From: Micromonospora sp. RHAY321
GTDB taxonomy: Bacteria; Actinomycetota; Actinomycetes; Mycobacteriales; Micromonosporaceae
Length of the DNA: 64,000 nt
Direction: 5' to 3'
Assembly (NCBI RefSeq): GCF_023896955.1
Contig: NZ_JAMHIW010000004.1
Span: 62,001 to 126,000, forward strand
Part shown: one piece after another, positions 49,378 to 61,216 of the stretch
Layout: each line of letters starts with the position of its first letter
Position numbering within the stretch: position 1 is the stretch's first letter
Made by a program: the position numbers and the translations under genes
Notes under the pieces: model-generated
The model's input: the letters and a program-made list of their open reading frames with translations, nothing else
What the model was told of the DNA's origin: nothing
Database searches by the model: none

Positions 49378-49420
49378 GTCAACATACGTTGACAGCGGCA
49401 CCCTGTCAACCCCAGTTGAC
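49378..49420 (-). promoter_or_regulatory. Promoter with two GTCAAC-N4-GTTGAC operators
   Basis: On the minus strand TTGACA (49404-49409) and TATGTT (49381-49386) are separated by 17 bases and predict a start at the ATG 49374. Perfect inverted repeats GTCAAC-N4-GTTGAC lie at 49378-49393 and 49405-49420, centres 27 bases apart, covering the -10 and the -35. This arrangement strongly suggests repression by a dimer of the HTH protein. Confidence 0.85.
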
Positions 49421-49538
49421 GAGATCCCTCGACCGTCGCCGGCACCGCCCGATCCCGCCCGCCGCCGTTACCACCCGACTACCCTCGGTCAGGGACAGCG
49501 TGGTCGTGCCGGGCGCGACGCCCGGGAGGTGATGTCGG

Positions 49539-50399
49539 ATGGCCACATCCACCGATGCAGCGGTGCTGGTCGGCCTCGGCTCCGACCACGACCTCACGGT
49601 CGTCCGGCTGGCCGCACAGGAGGCCGCCGCACACGGCCGGCCGCTGCACCTGCTGCACACCTTCGACTGGCAGGCGGCCTTCGCCGCGGACACCGTCGCC
49701 GCGCCCCGGGACCAGGCCGAGGATCTGATCACCCGGGCCGCCCAACTCGCCCACGAGGTCGAGCCGGGACTGACCGTACGCGGCGAGATCATCGAGAGCG
49801 AGACGCTGCCCACGCTGATCCGCCGGTCCGAGGTGGCCTTCCTGCTCGCGGTCGGCGACAGCGGGATGGCCGGCAGCGGCGAGTGCGTCCCGTCCGACAC
49901 GATCGCCGTCCAGCTCGCCGCGCGAGCCGGCTGCCCTCTGCTGGTGGTGCGCGGCGAGCAGCCACCGGAGGGTCCGGTGCTGGTCGGGGTGGACGGTTCA
50001 CCCAGCTCGAACCTCGCCCTGGAGTGGGCCCTCGAATGCGCCGCCCTGCGCTGCGCCCGGTTGCTGGCGCTGCGCGTGGTCGAACCCGACGAGGACGCCG
50101 AAGCGGTCACCGACGCGCTCACGAAGGTGGTGGCCCACTACACCGCCCGGCGCAGCGAGGTGCCGACCGAGTGCCGTGTCGTCAAGGGTGACCCCGGCCA
50201 GGTGCTGGTCGACATGGCCCGCTCGGCGCAGGTGGCGCTCGTCGCCGCCCGCGGTGACGAGCCGGGGCGCGGCATGCTGGGCGCGGTCGCCCAGTCGCTG
50301 CTCTACCACGCTCCGGCCCCCCTGATCGTCGTCCGTGGGCTGGCCGAGGCGCCGCTGACCAGGCCCGCCGCCCACCCCGACCGGGACCAACGGCCCTGA
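49539..50399 (+). CDS. Universal stress protein, two Usp domains
   Basis: This 286-residue protein begins MATSTDAAVLVGLGSDHDLT. Domain 1 is degenerate in its ATP motif (CPLLVVRGEQP end). Domain 2 starts GPVLVGVDGSPSSNLALEWA and ends with VALVAARGDEPGRGML, then AVAQSLLYHAPAPLIVVRG, close to the G-x2-G-x9-G-S/T loop but with substitutions. It heads a plus-strand stress operon with phosphoketolase and a second Usp. The ATG follows GGGAGGTGAT. Confidence 0.9.
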   Translation: MATSTDAAVLVGLGSDHDLTVVRLAAQEAAAHGRPLHLLHTFDWQAAFAADTVAAPRDQAEDLITRAAQLAHEVEPGLTVRGEIIESETLPTLIRRSEVAFLLAVGDSGMAGSGECVPSDTIAVQLAARAGCPLLVVRGEQPPEGPVLVGVDGSPSSNLALEWALECAALRCARLLALRVVEPDEDAEAVTDALTKVVAHYTARRSEVPTECRVVKGDPGQVLVDMARSAQVALVAARGDEPGRGMLGAVAQSLLYHAPAPLIVVRGLAEAPLTRPAAHPDRDQRP

Positions 50400-50402
50400 C
50401 GC

Positions 50403-50416
50403 GGGACCGCCGGCAG
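50403..50416 (+). promoter_or_regulatory. Weak DosR-type box upstream of phosphoketolase
   Basis: GGGACCGCCGGCAG matches the first half of the GGGAC-N4-GNCCC pattern and part of the second. It lies 56 bases upstream of the start. It is a possible but imperfect site. Confidence 0.3.
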
Positions 50417-50471
50417 TGGCGAGGCTGGACATCGGACGCCCCACTCCCCTATCTGCGAGAGGCTCAGCATC

Positions 50472-52865
50472 ATGGACACCGCTCTCGACGCGAACCGTTC
50501 GCTGACCGACGACGAGCTGCGCCGGCTGGACGCCTACTGGCGAGCCGCGAACTACCTGACCGTCGGGCAGATCTACCTGCTGGGCAACCCGCTGCTGCGT
50601 GAGCCGCTGACCACCGACGACATCAAGCCCCGGCTGCTCGGCCACTGGGGCACCAGCCCCGGGCTCAACCTGATCTACGCCCACCTCAACCGGGTGATCG
50701 TGGCGCGCGACCTGAACGCCATGCTGGTCACCGGACCCGGGCACGGTGGCCCGGCCATCGTGGCCAACACCTGGCTGGAGGGCACCTGGTCGGAGCGCTA
50801 CCACGACGTGTCGCGCGACGAGGCCGGGATGGCCCGGCTGTTCCGGCAGTTCTCCTTCCCCGGCGGCATCCCCAGCCACGTGGCGGCGGAGGTGCCGGGC
50901 TCGATCCACGAGGGCGGCGAGCTGGGGTACGCGCTGAGCCACGCCTACGGCGCGGCCTTCGACCACCCGGACCTGGTGGTGGCCTGTGTGATCGGCGACG
51001 GCGAGGCGGAGACCGGGCCGCTCGCCGGCAGTTGGCTCTCCACCGTCTTCCTCAACCCGGCCCGTGACGGCGCGGTGCTGCCCATCCTGCACCTCAACGG
51101 CTACAAGATCGCCAGCCCGACCGTGCTGGCCCGGATCCCCGAGTCGGACCTGCTCGACATCCTGCGCGGCTCGGGCTACCAGCCGTACGTGGTGGCCGGC
51201 GACGACCCCGCCCAGGTGCACCGCGCGCTCGCCGCGACGCTGGACCGGGCACTGGACGAGATCAGCGCGATCCAGCTCGCGGCCCGCTCCGGCGGCGTCG
51301 TCGAACGCCCCCGCTGGCCGATGATCGTCCTACGGACGCCGAAGGGCTGGACCGGCCCGCGCGAGGTCGACGGCACACAGGTGGAGGGCACCTACCGCGC
51401 CCACCAGGTGCCGCTGTCGAAGGTGCGGTCCAATCCCGCGCACCTGGCCGAGCTGGAGCACTGGCTGCGCAGCTACCGCCCGGAGGAGCTGTTCGACGCC
51501 ACCGGCGCCCCGGTGGACGACCTGTGCACCCTGCCGCCGCACGGTGACCGGCGGATGAGCGCCAACCCGGTCACCAACGGCGGGCTGGTGCTGCGCGACC
51601 TGACCCTGCCGGACTTCCGCGAGTACGGCGTCGACGTCCCCCGGCCGGGCGAGCCGATGGCCGGCGCGACCGGGGTGCTCGGCGCGTGGATCCGGGACGT
51701 CATCGCCGCCAACCCGCAGACGTTCCGGCTGTTCGGCCCGGACGAGGTCGCCTCCAACCGGCTGGGCGCCGCCTTCGAGGTGACCGACCGGGCCTGGGTG
51801 GGCGGCACGATGCCCGGCGACGACCACCTCTCCCCGGACGGCCGGGTGATGGAGGTGCTCTCCGAGCACCTGTGCCAGGGTTGGCTGGAGGGCTACCTGC
51901 TGACCGGTCGGCACGGCGTGTTCACCAGCTACGAGGCGTTCATCCACATCGTCGACTCGATGCTCAACCAGCACGCCAAGTGGCTGAAGGTGACCCGCGC
52001 CATCCCCTGGCGCCAGCCCCTCGCCTCCCTGAACTACCTGCTGTCCAGCCACGTCTGGCGGCAGGACCACAACGGCTTCTCCCACCAGGACCCGGGCTTC
52101 ATCGACCACGTCGTGAACAAGAAGGCCGAGGTGGTCCGGGTCTACCTGCCTCCGGACGCCAACACCCTGCTCGCGACCATGGACCACTGCCTGCGCAGCC
52201 GGCACTACATCAACGTGGTGGTGGCCGGCAAGCAACCGGCGCCGAACTGGATGACGATGACCGAGGCCATCCAGCACACCCGGCGCGGCCTGGGCATCTG
52301 GAAGTGGGCCAGCAGCGACGACGGCAGCGAGCCGGACGTGGTGCTCGCCTGCTGCGGGGACGTGCCCACGCTGGAGGCGCTGGCCGCCGCCGACCTGCTG
52401 CGCCGGCACCTGCCGGACCTGCGGGTGCGGCTGGTCAACGTGGTGGACCTGATGCGGCTCCAACCGCCCACCGAACATCCGCACGGCCTGCCCGACAACG
52501 AGTTCGACACCATCTTCACCGCGGACCGGCCGATCATCTTCGCCTACCACGGCTATCCGTGGCTGATCCACCGGCTCACCTACCGGCGCACCAACCACGA
52601 CAACCTGCACGTGCGCGGCTACAAGGAGGAGGGCACCACCACCACCCCGTTCGACATGGTGATGCTCAACGACCTGGACCGCTTCCACCTGGTCATCGAC
52701 GTCATCGACCGGGTGCCCGGGCTGGCCGCCCGCGCCGCGTACCTGCGCCAGCAGATGATCGACGCCCGGCAGTCGGCCCGTGACTACACCCGCCGCCACG
52801 GCGAGGACGACCCCCAGGTCGCCGAGTGGCGCTGGGTCCGGGAAACCGACCCGACCAACCCCTGA
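50472..52865 (+). CDS. xfp: Phosphoketolase (xylulose-5-phosphate/fructose-6-phosphate)
   Basis: This 797-residue thiamine-diphosphate enzyme matches Xfp throughout: [58 protein letters not shown], the TPP-binding [36 protein letters not shown], and C-terminal [20 protein letters not shown]. It yields acetyl phosphate and an aldose phosphate from sugar phosphates, giving ATP by substrate-level phosphorylation. Lying between two Usp genes in a DosR-like region, it fits a role in energy supply under low oxygen. Length is typical. Confidence 0.95.
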   Translation: MDTALDANRSLTDDELRRLDAYWRAANYLTVGQIYLLGNPLLREPLTTDDIKPRLLGHWGTSPGLNLIYAHLNRVIVARDLNAMLVTGPGHGGPAIVANTWLEGTWSERYHDVSRDEAGMARLFRQFSFPGGIPSHVAAEVPGSIHEGGELGYALSHAYGAAFDHPDLVVACVIGDGEAETGPLAGSWLSTVFLNPARDGAVLPILHLNGYKIASPTVLARIPESDLLDILRGSGYQPYVVAGDDPAQVHRALAATLDRALDEISAIQLAARSGGVVERPRWPMIVLRTPKGWTGPREVDGTQVEGTYRAHQVPLSKVRSNPAHLAELEHWLRSYRPEELFDATGAPVDDLCTLPPHGDRRMSANPVTNGGLVLRDLTLPDFREYGVDVPRPGEPMAGATGVLGAWIRDVIAANPQTFRLFGPDEVASNRLGAAFEVTDRAWVGGTMPGDDHLSPDGRVMEVLSEHLCQGWLEGYLLTGRHGVFTSYEAFIHIVDSMLNQHAKWLKVTRAIPWRQPLASLNYLLSSHVWRQDHNGFSHQDPGFIDHVVNKKAEVVRVYLPPDANTLLATMDHCLRSRHYINVVVAGKQPAPNWMTMTEAIQHTRRGLGIWKWASSDDGSEPDVVLACCGDVPTLEALAAADLLRRHLPDLRVRLVNVVDLMRLQPPTEHPHGLPDNEFDTIFTADRPIIFAYHGYPWLIHRLTYRRTNHDNLHVRGYKEEGTTTTPFDMVMLNDLDRFHLVIDVIDRVPGLAARAAYLRQQMIDARQSARDYTRRHGEDDPQVAEWRWVRETDPTNP

Positions 52866-52875
52866 GGAGGACGAC

Positions 52876-53721
52876 GTGCGTGACGCGGAGATCCTGGTCG
52901 GCTACGACGGCTCCACCGACGCGTCCGTGGCCCTGGACTGGGCGCTGGACGAGGCCGAGCGCAGCGGCCAGCCGGTGCGGCTGGCGTACGTCTTCGAATG
53001 GCTGACCGTGGCCAGCTGGGTCGGCCCGGGTGTGGCGCCCGGCATCTGGCCCGACGACACCGCCCGGCGGCAGGTGGAGGAGCTGGTCCGGGACGCGGCG
53101 GCGCAGGCCGGCGCCGCGCACCCCGGGCTCACCGTCACCGGCGAGGTGTACGACGGGCCCCCGGCCCTGATCCTGCAGGAACGCTCGGCCGAGGCCGGGC
53201 TGCTGGTGCTCGGCAGCCGCGGCCACGGCGGGTTCGGTGGGCTCTTGGCCGGGTCGACGGCCGTGGCGGTCGCCGCGCACGCGCACTGCCCGGTCGTGGT
53301 GGTCCGGGACGGGGCGGGCAGCGCACCGGGCGGGCCGGTGGCGGTCGGGGTGGACGGGTCGGAGCCGTCGCTGGTGGCGCTCGGCTTCGCGGCGGAACGA
53401 GCGGCCCAGCGGCGGGTGCCGCTGCGCGTGCTGCACGCGTGGACCCAGGGTCCCGGCGGGGCGGCCGGTGTGCCGGACGAGCGGGCGGCGGTGGAGCAGG
53501 CGCTGGAGCCGTGGCGGCGGACGTTCCCGGAGCTGGCGGTGACCGTCGATCTGGTGGCGGGCAGCCCGGCGGCGACACTCGTCGACGCCAGCCAGCAGGC
53601 GGCACTGGTGGTGGTCGGCAGCCGGGGTCGGGGCGGGCTCGCGGGGATGCTGCTCGGCTCGGTCAGCCAGCAGGTCATCCAGCACGCGCACTGTCCGGTC
53701 GCCGTGGTCCGGGAACGCTGA
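52876..53721 (+). CDS. Universal stress protein, two Usp domains
   Basis: This 281-residue protein starts at GTG after GAGGAGG. Both domains carry the ATP-binding pattern: EILVGYDGSTDASVALDWAL with LLVLGSRGHGGFGGLLAGST in domain 1, and GPVAVGVDGSEPSLVALGFA with LVVVGSRGRGGLAGMLLGSV in domain 2. Tandem Usp proteins of this type are members of the DosR regulon in mycobacteria. It is 10 bases after phosphoketolase, in the same operon. Confidence 0.93.
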   Translation: MRDAEILVGYDGSTDASVALDWALDEAERSGQPVRLAYVFEWLTVASWVGPGVAPGIWPDDTARRQVEELVRDAAAQAGAAHPGLTVTGEVYDGPPALILQERSAEAGLLVLGSRGHGGFGGLLAGSTAVAVAAHAHCPVVVVRDGAGSAPGGPVAVGVDGSEPSLVALGFAAERAAQRRVPLRVLHAWTQGPGGAAGVPDERAAVEQALEPWRRTFPELAVTVDLVAGSPAATLVDASQQAALVVVGSRGRGGLAGMLLGSVSQQVIQHAHCPVAVVRER

Positions 53722-53747
53722 CCCCGGGCGTGACGGCCCGGTCGCCC

Positions 53748-53761
53748 GGGACCTACGACCC
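53748..53761 (+). promoter_or_regulatory. DosR/DevR-type box upstream of the Acg-like nitroreductase
   Basis: GGGACCTACGACCC fits GGGAC-N4-GNCCC, the DosR core. It lies 98 bases before the nitroreductase ATG, in a DosR-like neighbourhood. Confidence 0.65.
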
Positions 53762-53859
53762 GTGCGGCACCGCCATGGATGCCACAGGATGGAGGCGGCA
53801 CCAACGCGGAGCGCCGCCGCCCGGAGGCACGGGTGGGCAGAGACGGAGAGGTCGTGACC

Positions 53860-56627
<2,768 letters not shown>

Positions 56628-56636
56628 CCGGCCGAG

Positions 56637-57275
56637 TCAGGGCGTCCTGCCGAGCAGCCGGGTGGCCAGCACCGCCGCCTGTGTGCGGCGCTCCAGGCCC
56701 AGCTTGGCCAGCACGCTGGAGACGTAGTTCTTCACCGTCTTCTCGGCCAGGAACATCTTCCCGGCGATCTCCCGGTTGGTCATCCCCTCCGCGACGTACT
56801 CCAGGATCCGCCGCTCCTGCTCGGTGAGCGACTTCAACTCGCGGGGCTGCTCGACGCCGTTGCGGATGCGTTCCAGCACCCGGGTGGTGATCGCCGGGTC
56901 GAGCAGCGACTGCCCGGCCGCCACCCGGCGCACCGCGTCGACGAGGTCGGTGCCGCGGATCTGCTTGAGCACGTAACCGGCGGCACCCGCCATGATCGCC
57001 GCGAACAGCGCCTCGTCGTCCTCGTACGAGGTGAGGATCAGGCCCTTGATGGACGAGTCGACGGCGCGTACGTCGCGGCACACGTCGATGCCGTTGCCGT
57101 CGGGCAGGCGCGCGTCGAGGATCGCGACGTCCGGCCGCAACGCCGGAATGAGGCGTGCCGCCTCCTGCGCGGAGCCGGACTCGCCGACCACCTCGATGTC
57201 ACCGCTGCTCTGCAACAGGTCGGCCAGGCCACGGCGGACGACCTCATGGTCGTCGAGGAGGAACACCCGGATCAT
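56637..57275 (-). CDS. devR: DevR/DosR-like NarL-family response regulator
   Basis: This 212-residue regulator begins MIRVFLLDDHEVVRRGLADL. Phosphoacceptor Asp54 (ILDARLPDGNG), Thr82 (LILTSYED) and Lys104 (YVLKQIRG) match DosR positions. The LuxR helix-turn-helix is SLTEQERRILEYVAEGMTNR, then EIAGKMFLAEKTVKNYVSSV and LAKLGLERRTQAA. It is the expected partner of the convergent DevS-like kinase. A near-perfect DosR box lies 37 bases upstream, suggesting autoregulation. Confidence 0.94.
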   Translation of the reverse strand: MIRVFLLDDHEVVRRGLADLLQSSGDIEVVGESGSAQEAARLIPALRPDVAILDARLPDGNGIDVCRDVRAVDSSIKGLILTSYEDDEALFAAIMAGAAGYVLKQIRGTDLVDAVRRVAAGQSLLDPAITTRVLERIRNGVEQPRELKSLTEQERRILEYVAEGMTNREIAGKMFLAEKTVKNYVSSVLAKLGLERRTQAAVLATRLLGRTP

Positions 57276-57311
57276 CTCCCCTTTCTACCCGTGACCCCGG
57301 GGCGGATGCAC

Positions 57312-57325
57312 GGGCCGAAGGTCCC
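57312..57325 (-). promoter_or_regulatory. DosR/DevR box upstream of devR
   Basis: On the minus strand the site reads GGGACCTTCGGCCC, an excellent match to the DosR core GGGAC-N4-GNCCC. It is 37 bases upstream of the devR start, a position fitting autoactivation. Confidence 0.8.
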
Positions 57326-57391
57326 GACAACGCGGTCCGGCCCCGCCGGCGGTGGGCGGACCGGGCGGAGGGCGGTCGGACCCGACGGCTC

Positions 57392-57405
57392 GGGACGTCC
57401 GGCCC
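57392..57405 (+). promoter_or_regulatory. DosR/DevR box upstream of the truncated nitroreductase
   Basis: GGGACGTCCGGCCC fits the DosR core on the plus strand. It lies 92 bases before the start of the truncated nitroreductase gene, which suggests that gene belonged to the regulon before it was broken. Confidence 0.75.
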
Positions 57406-57496
57406 TGTCCGCCGCCGACCCGGCGGGCGGACGGTGGGGGTACGCCGGCCGTCGCGGCAGCAGCGGCGCCGGCCCCACCGGAGAGGAACAGCTGCC

Positions 57497-57800
57497 ATGG
57501 ACATCGGCTACACCGCGGCCCACCTGCGGGCCGCCGCCGTGGACGCGGTGCGGGCGCCATCCCTGCACAACACCCAGCCGTGGCGGTTGCGGCTGCGCGA
57601 CGGCGGGATCGAGGTGCTGGCCGACCCGGCCCGCCGGCTGCCGGCGACCGACCCGAGCGGGTGGGGTGTGCGGATGGCCTGCGGCGCGGCGCTGTTCAAC
57701 CTGCGGATCGCGCTGGCCGTGGCCGGCATACCGGCCCGGGTGCGGCTGCGCCCGGACCCGGCCGAGCCGGACCTGCTGGCCCGGCTGGTGCCGGACCTCC
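57497..57800 (+). pseudogene. Truncated Acg-type nitroreductase (N-terminus only)
   Basis: The first hundred residues are normal Acg-like sequence: MDIGYTAAHLRAAAVDAVRA, PSLHNTQPWRLRLRDGGIEV, and MACGAALFNLRIALAVAGIP. At about 57800 the family similarity stops after LLARLVPD, and the frame continues through the antisense of an epimerase gene. The intact paralogue at 53860 has a further 220 residues. A good ribosome site and a DosR box remain. It is a 3'-deleted gene. Confidence 0.8.
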
Positions 57801-58768
57801 CGCGCGGGGTCGAGGCCCACCGGCGCGCGGGCCGGCCGACCGGCGCGCGGCGGCACCGACCCCACCGCACGCAGCCAGCGCCAGGTGTCGGCGACGGTCT
57901 CGGCCACCGGGCGGCAGGTCAGCCCCGCCGCGTACGCCTTCTGCACGCCGCGCTCCTGCAACCATCGGAACTCGTGACCCTCCGGGATCCAGATGGGCAG
58001 GTCGTTCCAGGGGATCACGCCGGCGGCGAGGATCGACGCCGGGTCGATCCAGCGCAGCCGGGCGTCGGAGCCGGTCACCGCGACGACCGTGTCGAGCAGT
58101 TCGCCCATCGTGGTGTGCCCCGGGTGGCTGATGACGTTGAAGGCACCGCCGACCCCTTCGGCCGCCCGGTCCAGCGTCCACGCGGCCAGGTCGCGGACGT
58201 CGATGTACTGCACGGGCAGGTCCGCGGGGCCGGGCGCGAGCACGTCCCCGCCCCGGGCCACGCGCTGCAGCCACCAGGGCAGCCGGCCGATGTCCTCCCC
58301 CGGCCCGAGGATCAGCCCGGCCCGCACCAGCAGCGCCCGCTCCCCGTACACCTCCGTGGCGGCCAGCTCCCCGCCGGCCTTGCACTGCGCGTAGTCTCCC
58401 CCGTCGGCGTCGGCGGACGCCTCCACGGTGGGCGCGTCCTCGCCCACCCGCGCCGCGACCGGCACGGCGTAGACCGAGCCACTGGAGATGTAGGCGTAGT
58501 GCGGGACCGCACCGGCCAGCGCGCGGGCCGCGTCCCGTACCGCCCGTGGCGCGCTGTCCCAGGTGTCGACCACCAGGTCCCACTCGCCGCCCGCCAGCGC
58601 CGCCAGGCCGTCCGGCGCGGTCCGGTCACCCCGCAACCGGTGCACGCCCGGCGGGACCGCGCCGTGCACCCCCCGGTTGAACACCGTCACCGACCAGCCC
58701 CGGCGTACCGCTTCGGCCACCGTCGCCCCGCCCACGAAACCCGTCCCGCCCAGCACCAGCAGTCTCAT
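57798..58768 (-). pseudogene. NAD-dependent epimerase/dehydratase, 3' end lost
   Basis: From MRLLVLGGTGFVGGATVAEA the protein is a good atypical SDR: NAD motif GGTGFVGG, YAYISSGSVYAVP (Ser), then DYAQCKAGGE (Tyr, Lys), VQYIDVRDLAAW, and FNVISHPGHTTMGELLDTV. It is intact to about GLDPARE, where the family normally ends within a few residues. The frame then runs on without a stop to 57272, through the antisense of the nitroreductase. So at least the last codons and stop were lost. It may still make a functional protein with a long unrelated tail. Confidence 0.72.
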
Positions 58769-58847
58769 GCGGTCCACCCTGCCGGGTCACAACGGCGGGC
58801 GGCACCCACGTTCACCGTCAGCGGATCTCCCCACAGCAGAACTCCGC

Positions 58848-59504
58848 CTACCCGGCGAGCAGGTGGTCCAGCGGTCGCGGGACGGACGCCGGGTCGAGGG
58901 CGCGCACGAGCGCGCGGGCGTACCGGGCCTTGCGGCCGCTCATCGTGCCCATGAAGCGCCGCAGTTGCCGCTCGACCGGCCGCCCCCGTTGCGCCGGCTG
59001 GTTCTGGAAGACCCGGAATCTCGTCAGGTCCCTCTCCGCCGCGAGGACCTGTTCGACGCCCGTGCTGCCGAGGGCGCGGATCAGCTCGTCCTCCAGGTCG
59101 GCGACGCACACGTGGAAGCCGAGCGCCTCCATCGCCGAGCGGGTCAGGCCACTGCCCAGGCCCGCCTGCTCGAGCCCGCGCCGGAAGTAGCTCTCCTCGG
59201 CCTCGTCGCAGAGCCCCCGCACACCCAGGGCGAGCCCCTGCGCGCCGAAGAGCCGCAGGAACCGACCGACGCTCATCGCGCCCCCCATCGACACGACGCA
59301 CACGCCCTCGTCGATCAGGTCACGGTCGCACCGCGCGGCCAGCGCCTCCACCGCGTACAGGTCGCTGACGCCCTCGACGAGCACGACGGTGGCCAGGCGA
59401 CCGTCACGGGCCAACGCACGGGCGACCGTTGCCGCCTCCGGGGCATCCGTGCCGCCAGCCGCCCAGGCACCGACGGCGGCTCGGAAACGGTCCGGCTCTC
59501 GCAC
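58848..59504 (-). CDS. TOPRIM-domain protein (OLD-nuclease-like)
   Basis: This 218-residue protein has a TOPRIM fold: TVVLVEGVSDLYAVEALAAR holds the conserved Glu, and CVVSMGGAMSVGRFLRLFGA and GVRGLCDEAEESYFRRGLEQ hold the DxE-type acidic motif. FHVCVADLEDELIRALG follows. It corresponds to the C-terminal nuclease half of OLD-family proteins without the ABC ATPase half. TOPRIM-only proteins of this type are common in actinobacteria, with unknown function; a nucleic-acid cutting role is plausible. It lies next to the tRNA pair. Confidence 0.82.
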   Translation of the reverse strand: MREPDRFRAAVGAWAAGGTDAPEAATVARALARDGRLATVVLVEGVSDLYAVEALAARCDRDLIDEGVCVVSMGGAMSVGRFLRLFGAQGLALGVRGLCDEAEESYFRRGLEQAGLGSGLTRSAMEALGFHVCVADLEDELIRALGSTGVEQVLAAERDLTRFRVFQNQPAQRGRPVERQLRRFMGTMSGRKARYARALVRALDPASVPRPLDHLLAG

Positions 59505-59636
59505 AGGTCAGAGTCTCGCAACGCGTCGATGCCCACCGCCACCGGTTTGTCGGCCGGCGGGAACCTGACCCGGTACGAGGAACGACCCGTCACCGGATGT
59601 CCGGTGACGAGCCGCCTGAGGTGCTCATCGAACTGG

Positions 59637-59708
59637 TGGGCGATACTGGGTTTGAACCAGTGACCTCTTCCGTGTCAGGGAAGCGCGCTCCCACTGCGCC
59701 AATCGCCC
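59637..59708 (-). tRNA. tRNA-Val (anticodon GAC), copy 1
   Basis: The acceptor stem is GGGCGAT/ATCGCCC with discriminator A. Stem CTTCC/GGAAG encloses CTGACAC, giving anticodon GAC. The T arm carries GGTTCAAACCC-type sequence. CCA is not encoded. It differs from the copy at 63070 at one loop position (C instead of T before the invariant T33). Confidence 0.95.
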
Positions 59709-59754
59709 GTGGTGACCGCCCGGCCCGGGAACCAGGCTCGTGGGGCGGATCGCG

Positions 59755-59827
59755 AGCGGACGACGGGATTCGAACCCGCGACCCTCACCTTGGCAAGGTG
59801 ATGCGCTACCAGCTGCGCTACGTCCGC
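59755..59827 (-). tRNA. tRNA-Gly (anticodon GCC), copy 1
   Basis: The acceptor stem is GCGGACG/CGTCCGC, and the anticodon stem TCACC/GGTGA encloses TTGCCAA (GCC). The T arm has GGGTTCGAATCCC. It is identical in sequence to the copy at 63260-63332. It is upstream of tRNA-Val on the same strand. Confidence 0.95.
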
Positions 59828-59976
59828 ACGTCCCCGGCAAGCGCCGGCGACGGGTGAAACCCTACCCGACGCCAAGATCGCCGCACCCGGCACCCTCGGG
59901 CCGTGGCGATTGCGCTGGTTGGCGACGGGGTACTGAAGACCCTCGACAGCGCACCACATCCCCTAAGGAGGCTGTC

Positions 59977-60246
59977 GTGGGTATCGGCACCAGCATCTTC
60001 CTCATCGCGCTCGGCGCGATCCTCACCTTCGCCCTGGACGCGAGCGTCGGCGGCATCAACCTCGACGTGGTCGGCTGGATCCTGATGGCGGCCGGTGTCC
60101 TCGGCCTGATCATGACCACGCTGGTCTGGGGTCGCCGCCGCGAGGTGGTCACCACCACCGAGCAGCCGGTGGAGTACCGGCGGGTCGAGGAGCCGGTGGA
60201 GTACCGCCGGGTCGAGGAACGTCGGGACAGCGCCCCGCCGCTGTGA
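59977..60246 (+). CDS. DUF6458-type small membrane protein
   Basis: This 89-residue protein starts at GTG with AAGGAGG upstream. It has GIGTSIFLIALGAILTFALD, a Gly-Gly-Ile-Asn-Leu turn, then VVGWILMAAGVLGLIMTTLV, two helices. A charged tail with repeated PVEYRRVEE units follows. This matches the DUF6458 pattern widespread in actinobacteria, function unknown. Confidence 0.82.
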   Translation: MGIGTSIFLIALGAILTFALDASVGGINLDVVGWILMAAGVLGLIMTTLVWGRRREVVTTTEQPVEYRRVEEPVEYRRVEERRDSAPPL

Positions 60247-60278
60247 CACGACCGCCGGCCGTCGCCGGAGGAGCACGC

Positions 60279-60319
60279 GCCACGGCCGGCCGCCCCGATC
60301 GGGGTGGCCGGCCCGTGGC
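60279..60319. terminator. Bidirectional hairpin between convergent genes
   Basis: A long, nearly perfect stem (one bulge, one G-T pair) centred on CCCCGATCGGGG lies between the DUF6458 and isocitrate-lyase-like stop codons. Confidence 0.7.
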
Positions 60320-60330
60320 AACCCCGCCGC

Positions 60331-61146
60331 TCAGCGCATCAACGCGTTGAGCGTGCCGTAGTCGAGGGCATCGGCCAGCGCTCCGTACGTGCCCGCGCCG
60401 AACGCCTCGTCCGCCGCCCGGCGGGCCACCGCGTACGCGCCCTCCGCAACCGCCGAGCCGAGACTCACCCGGGCCACCCCCAGCGTGGCCAGCTCCCCCA
60501 CCGTTGGCGCCCCCGGCCCCGCGAGCACGTTCAGCGGCGCCGGAATCGCCTCGGCCAAATGCCGGATGACGGCCGGGTCGACCACGCCGGGCACGAACAC
60601 CCCGTCCGCCCCGGCGGCCAGGTAGGCCGACGCCCGGGCCACCGTCTCGCCGACGTCCCCACCGCCGCGCAGGAACGTGTCGATCCGAGCGTTGAGGTAC
60701 AGGGGCACCCCGGCGGCGTCGCCAGCGGATCGGACCGCCGCGAGTCGCGCGCACTGCTCGTCCACCGGGCGCAGTGGCTCCCCGCCGTCGTACCGCGCGT
60801 CCTCGACGTTGACCCCGACGGCGCCGGCGGCCAGCACCGCGCGGACGGTGTCACCCACCTCCGCCGGGGTCCTTCCGTAGCCGGACTCGATGTCGGCGCT
60901 GACCGGCAGCGGCACCGCGGCGGCGACCCGCCGGATCAGCTCGACGGCGTCGTCGCGGTCGAGCGCGTCGCCGTCGGGCGAACCCAGGCTCCAGGCGACG
61001 CCGGCGCTGGTGGTGGCCACGGCGCTGGCTCCGGCGGCGGCCACGACCCGGGCGCTCGCCGCGTCCCAGGCGTTGACGAGGACGAGCGGCGAACCGGGGA
61101 TGTGCAGGGAACGGAAGAGCTCTGCGCGGCTCTGGTGATCGGTCAC
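60331..61146 (-). CDS. Isocitrate lyase/phosphoenolpyruvate mutase-family protein
   Basis: This 271-residue TIM-barrel protein has LVLVNAWDAASARVVAAAGA, VATTSAGVAWSLGSPDGDAL, metal ligands in VSADIESGYGRTPAEVGDTV and GVNVEDARYDGGEPLRPVDE, then LNARIDTFLRGGG. The catalytic Cys loop of isocitrate lyase (KKCGH) is absent. This is the short actinobacterial carboxyvinyl-phosphonate phosphorylmutase-like group of unknown substrate. GTG 61146 is the start. It is divergent from an ArsR-like regulator. Confidence 0.88.
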   Translation of the reverse strand: MTDHQSRAELFRSLHIPGSPLVLVNAWDAASARVVAAAGASAVATTSAGVAWSLGSPDGDALDRDDAVELIRRVAAAVPLPVSADIESGYGRTPAEVGDTVRAVLAAGAVGVNVEDARYDGGEPLRPVDEQCARLAAVRSAGDAAGVPLYLNARIDTFLRGGGDVGETVARASAYLAAGADGVFVPGVVDPAVIRHLAEAIPAPLNVLAGPGAPTVGELATLGVARVSLGSAVAEGAYAVARRAADEAFGAGTYGALADALDYGTLNALMR

Positions 61147-61185
61147 CGGGCAAGTCTCGGCCGGCCCGGGCCCGGGCAGTAATGT

Positions 61186-61201
61186 TTCAGTCCCAGCTGA
61201 A
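61186..61201. promoter_or_regulatory. Candidate operator between the ICL-like and ArsR-like genes
   Basis: TTCAG-N6-CTGAA (61186-61201) is an inverted repeat in the 70-base divergent promoter region, 15 bases before the regulator ATG. It is short, so only suggestive. Confidence 0.4.
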
Positions 61202-61216
61202 TCCACCGGGGGTGAA

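Noticed and set aside
49491..49504. GGGACAGCGTGGTC upstream of the first Usp gene considered as a DosR box
   Set aside because: It lacks the GNCCC half; the match is too weak to list as a site.
58848..59504. The TOPRIM gene considered as part of a Gabija or OLD defence system
   Set aside because: There is no ABC ATPase half or helicase partner next to it. The neighbours are tRNA genes and a metabolic pseudogene.
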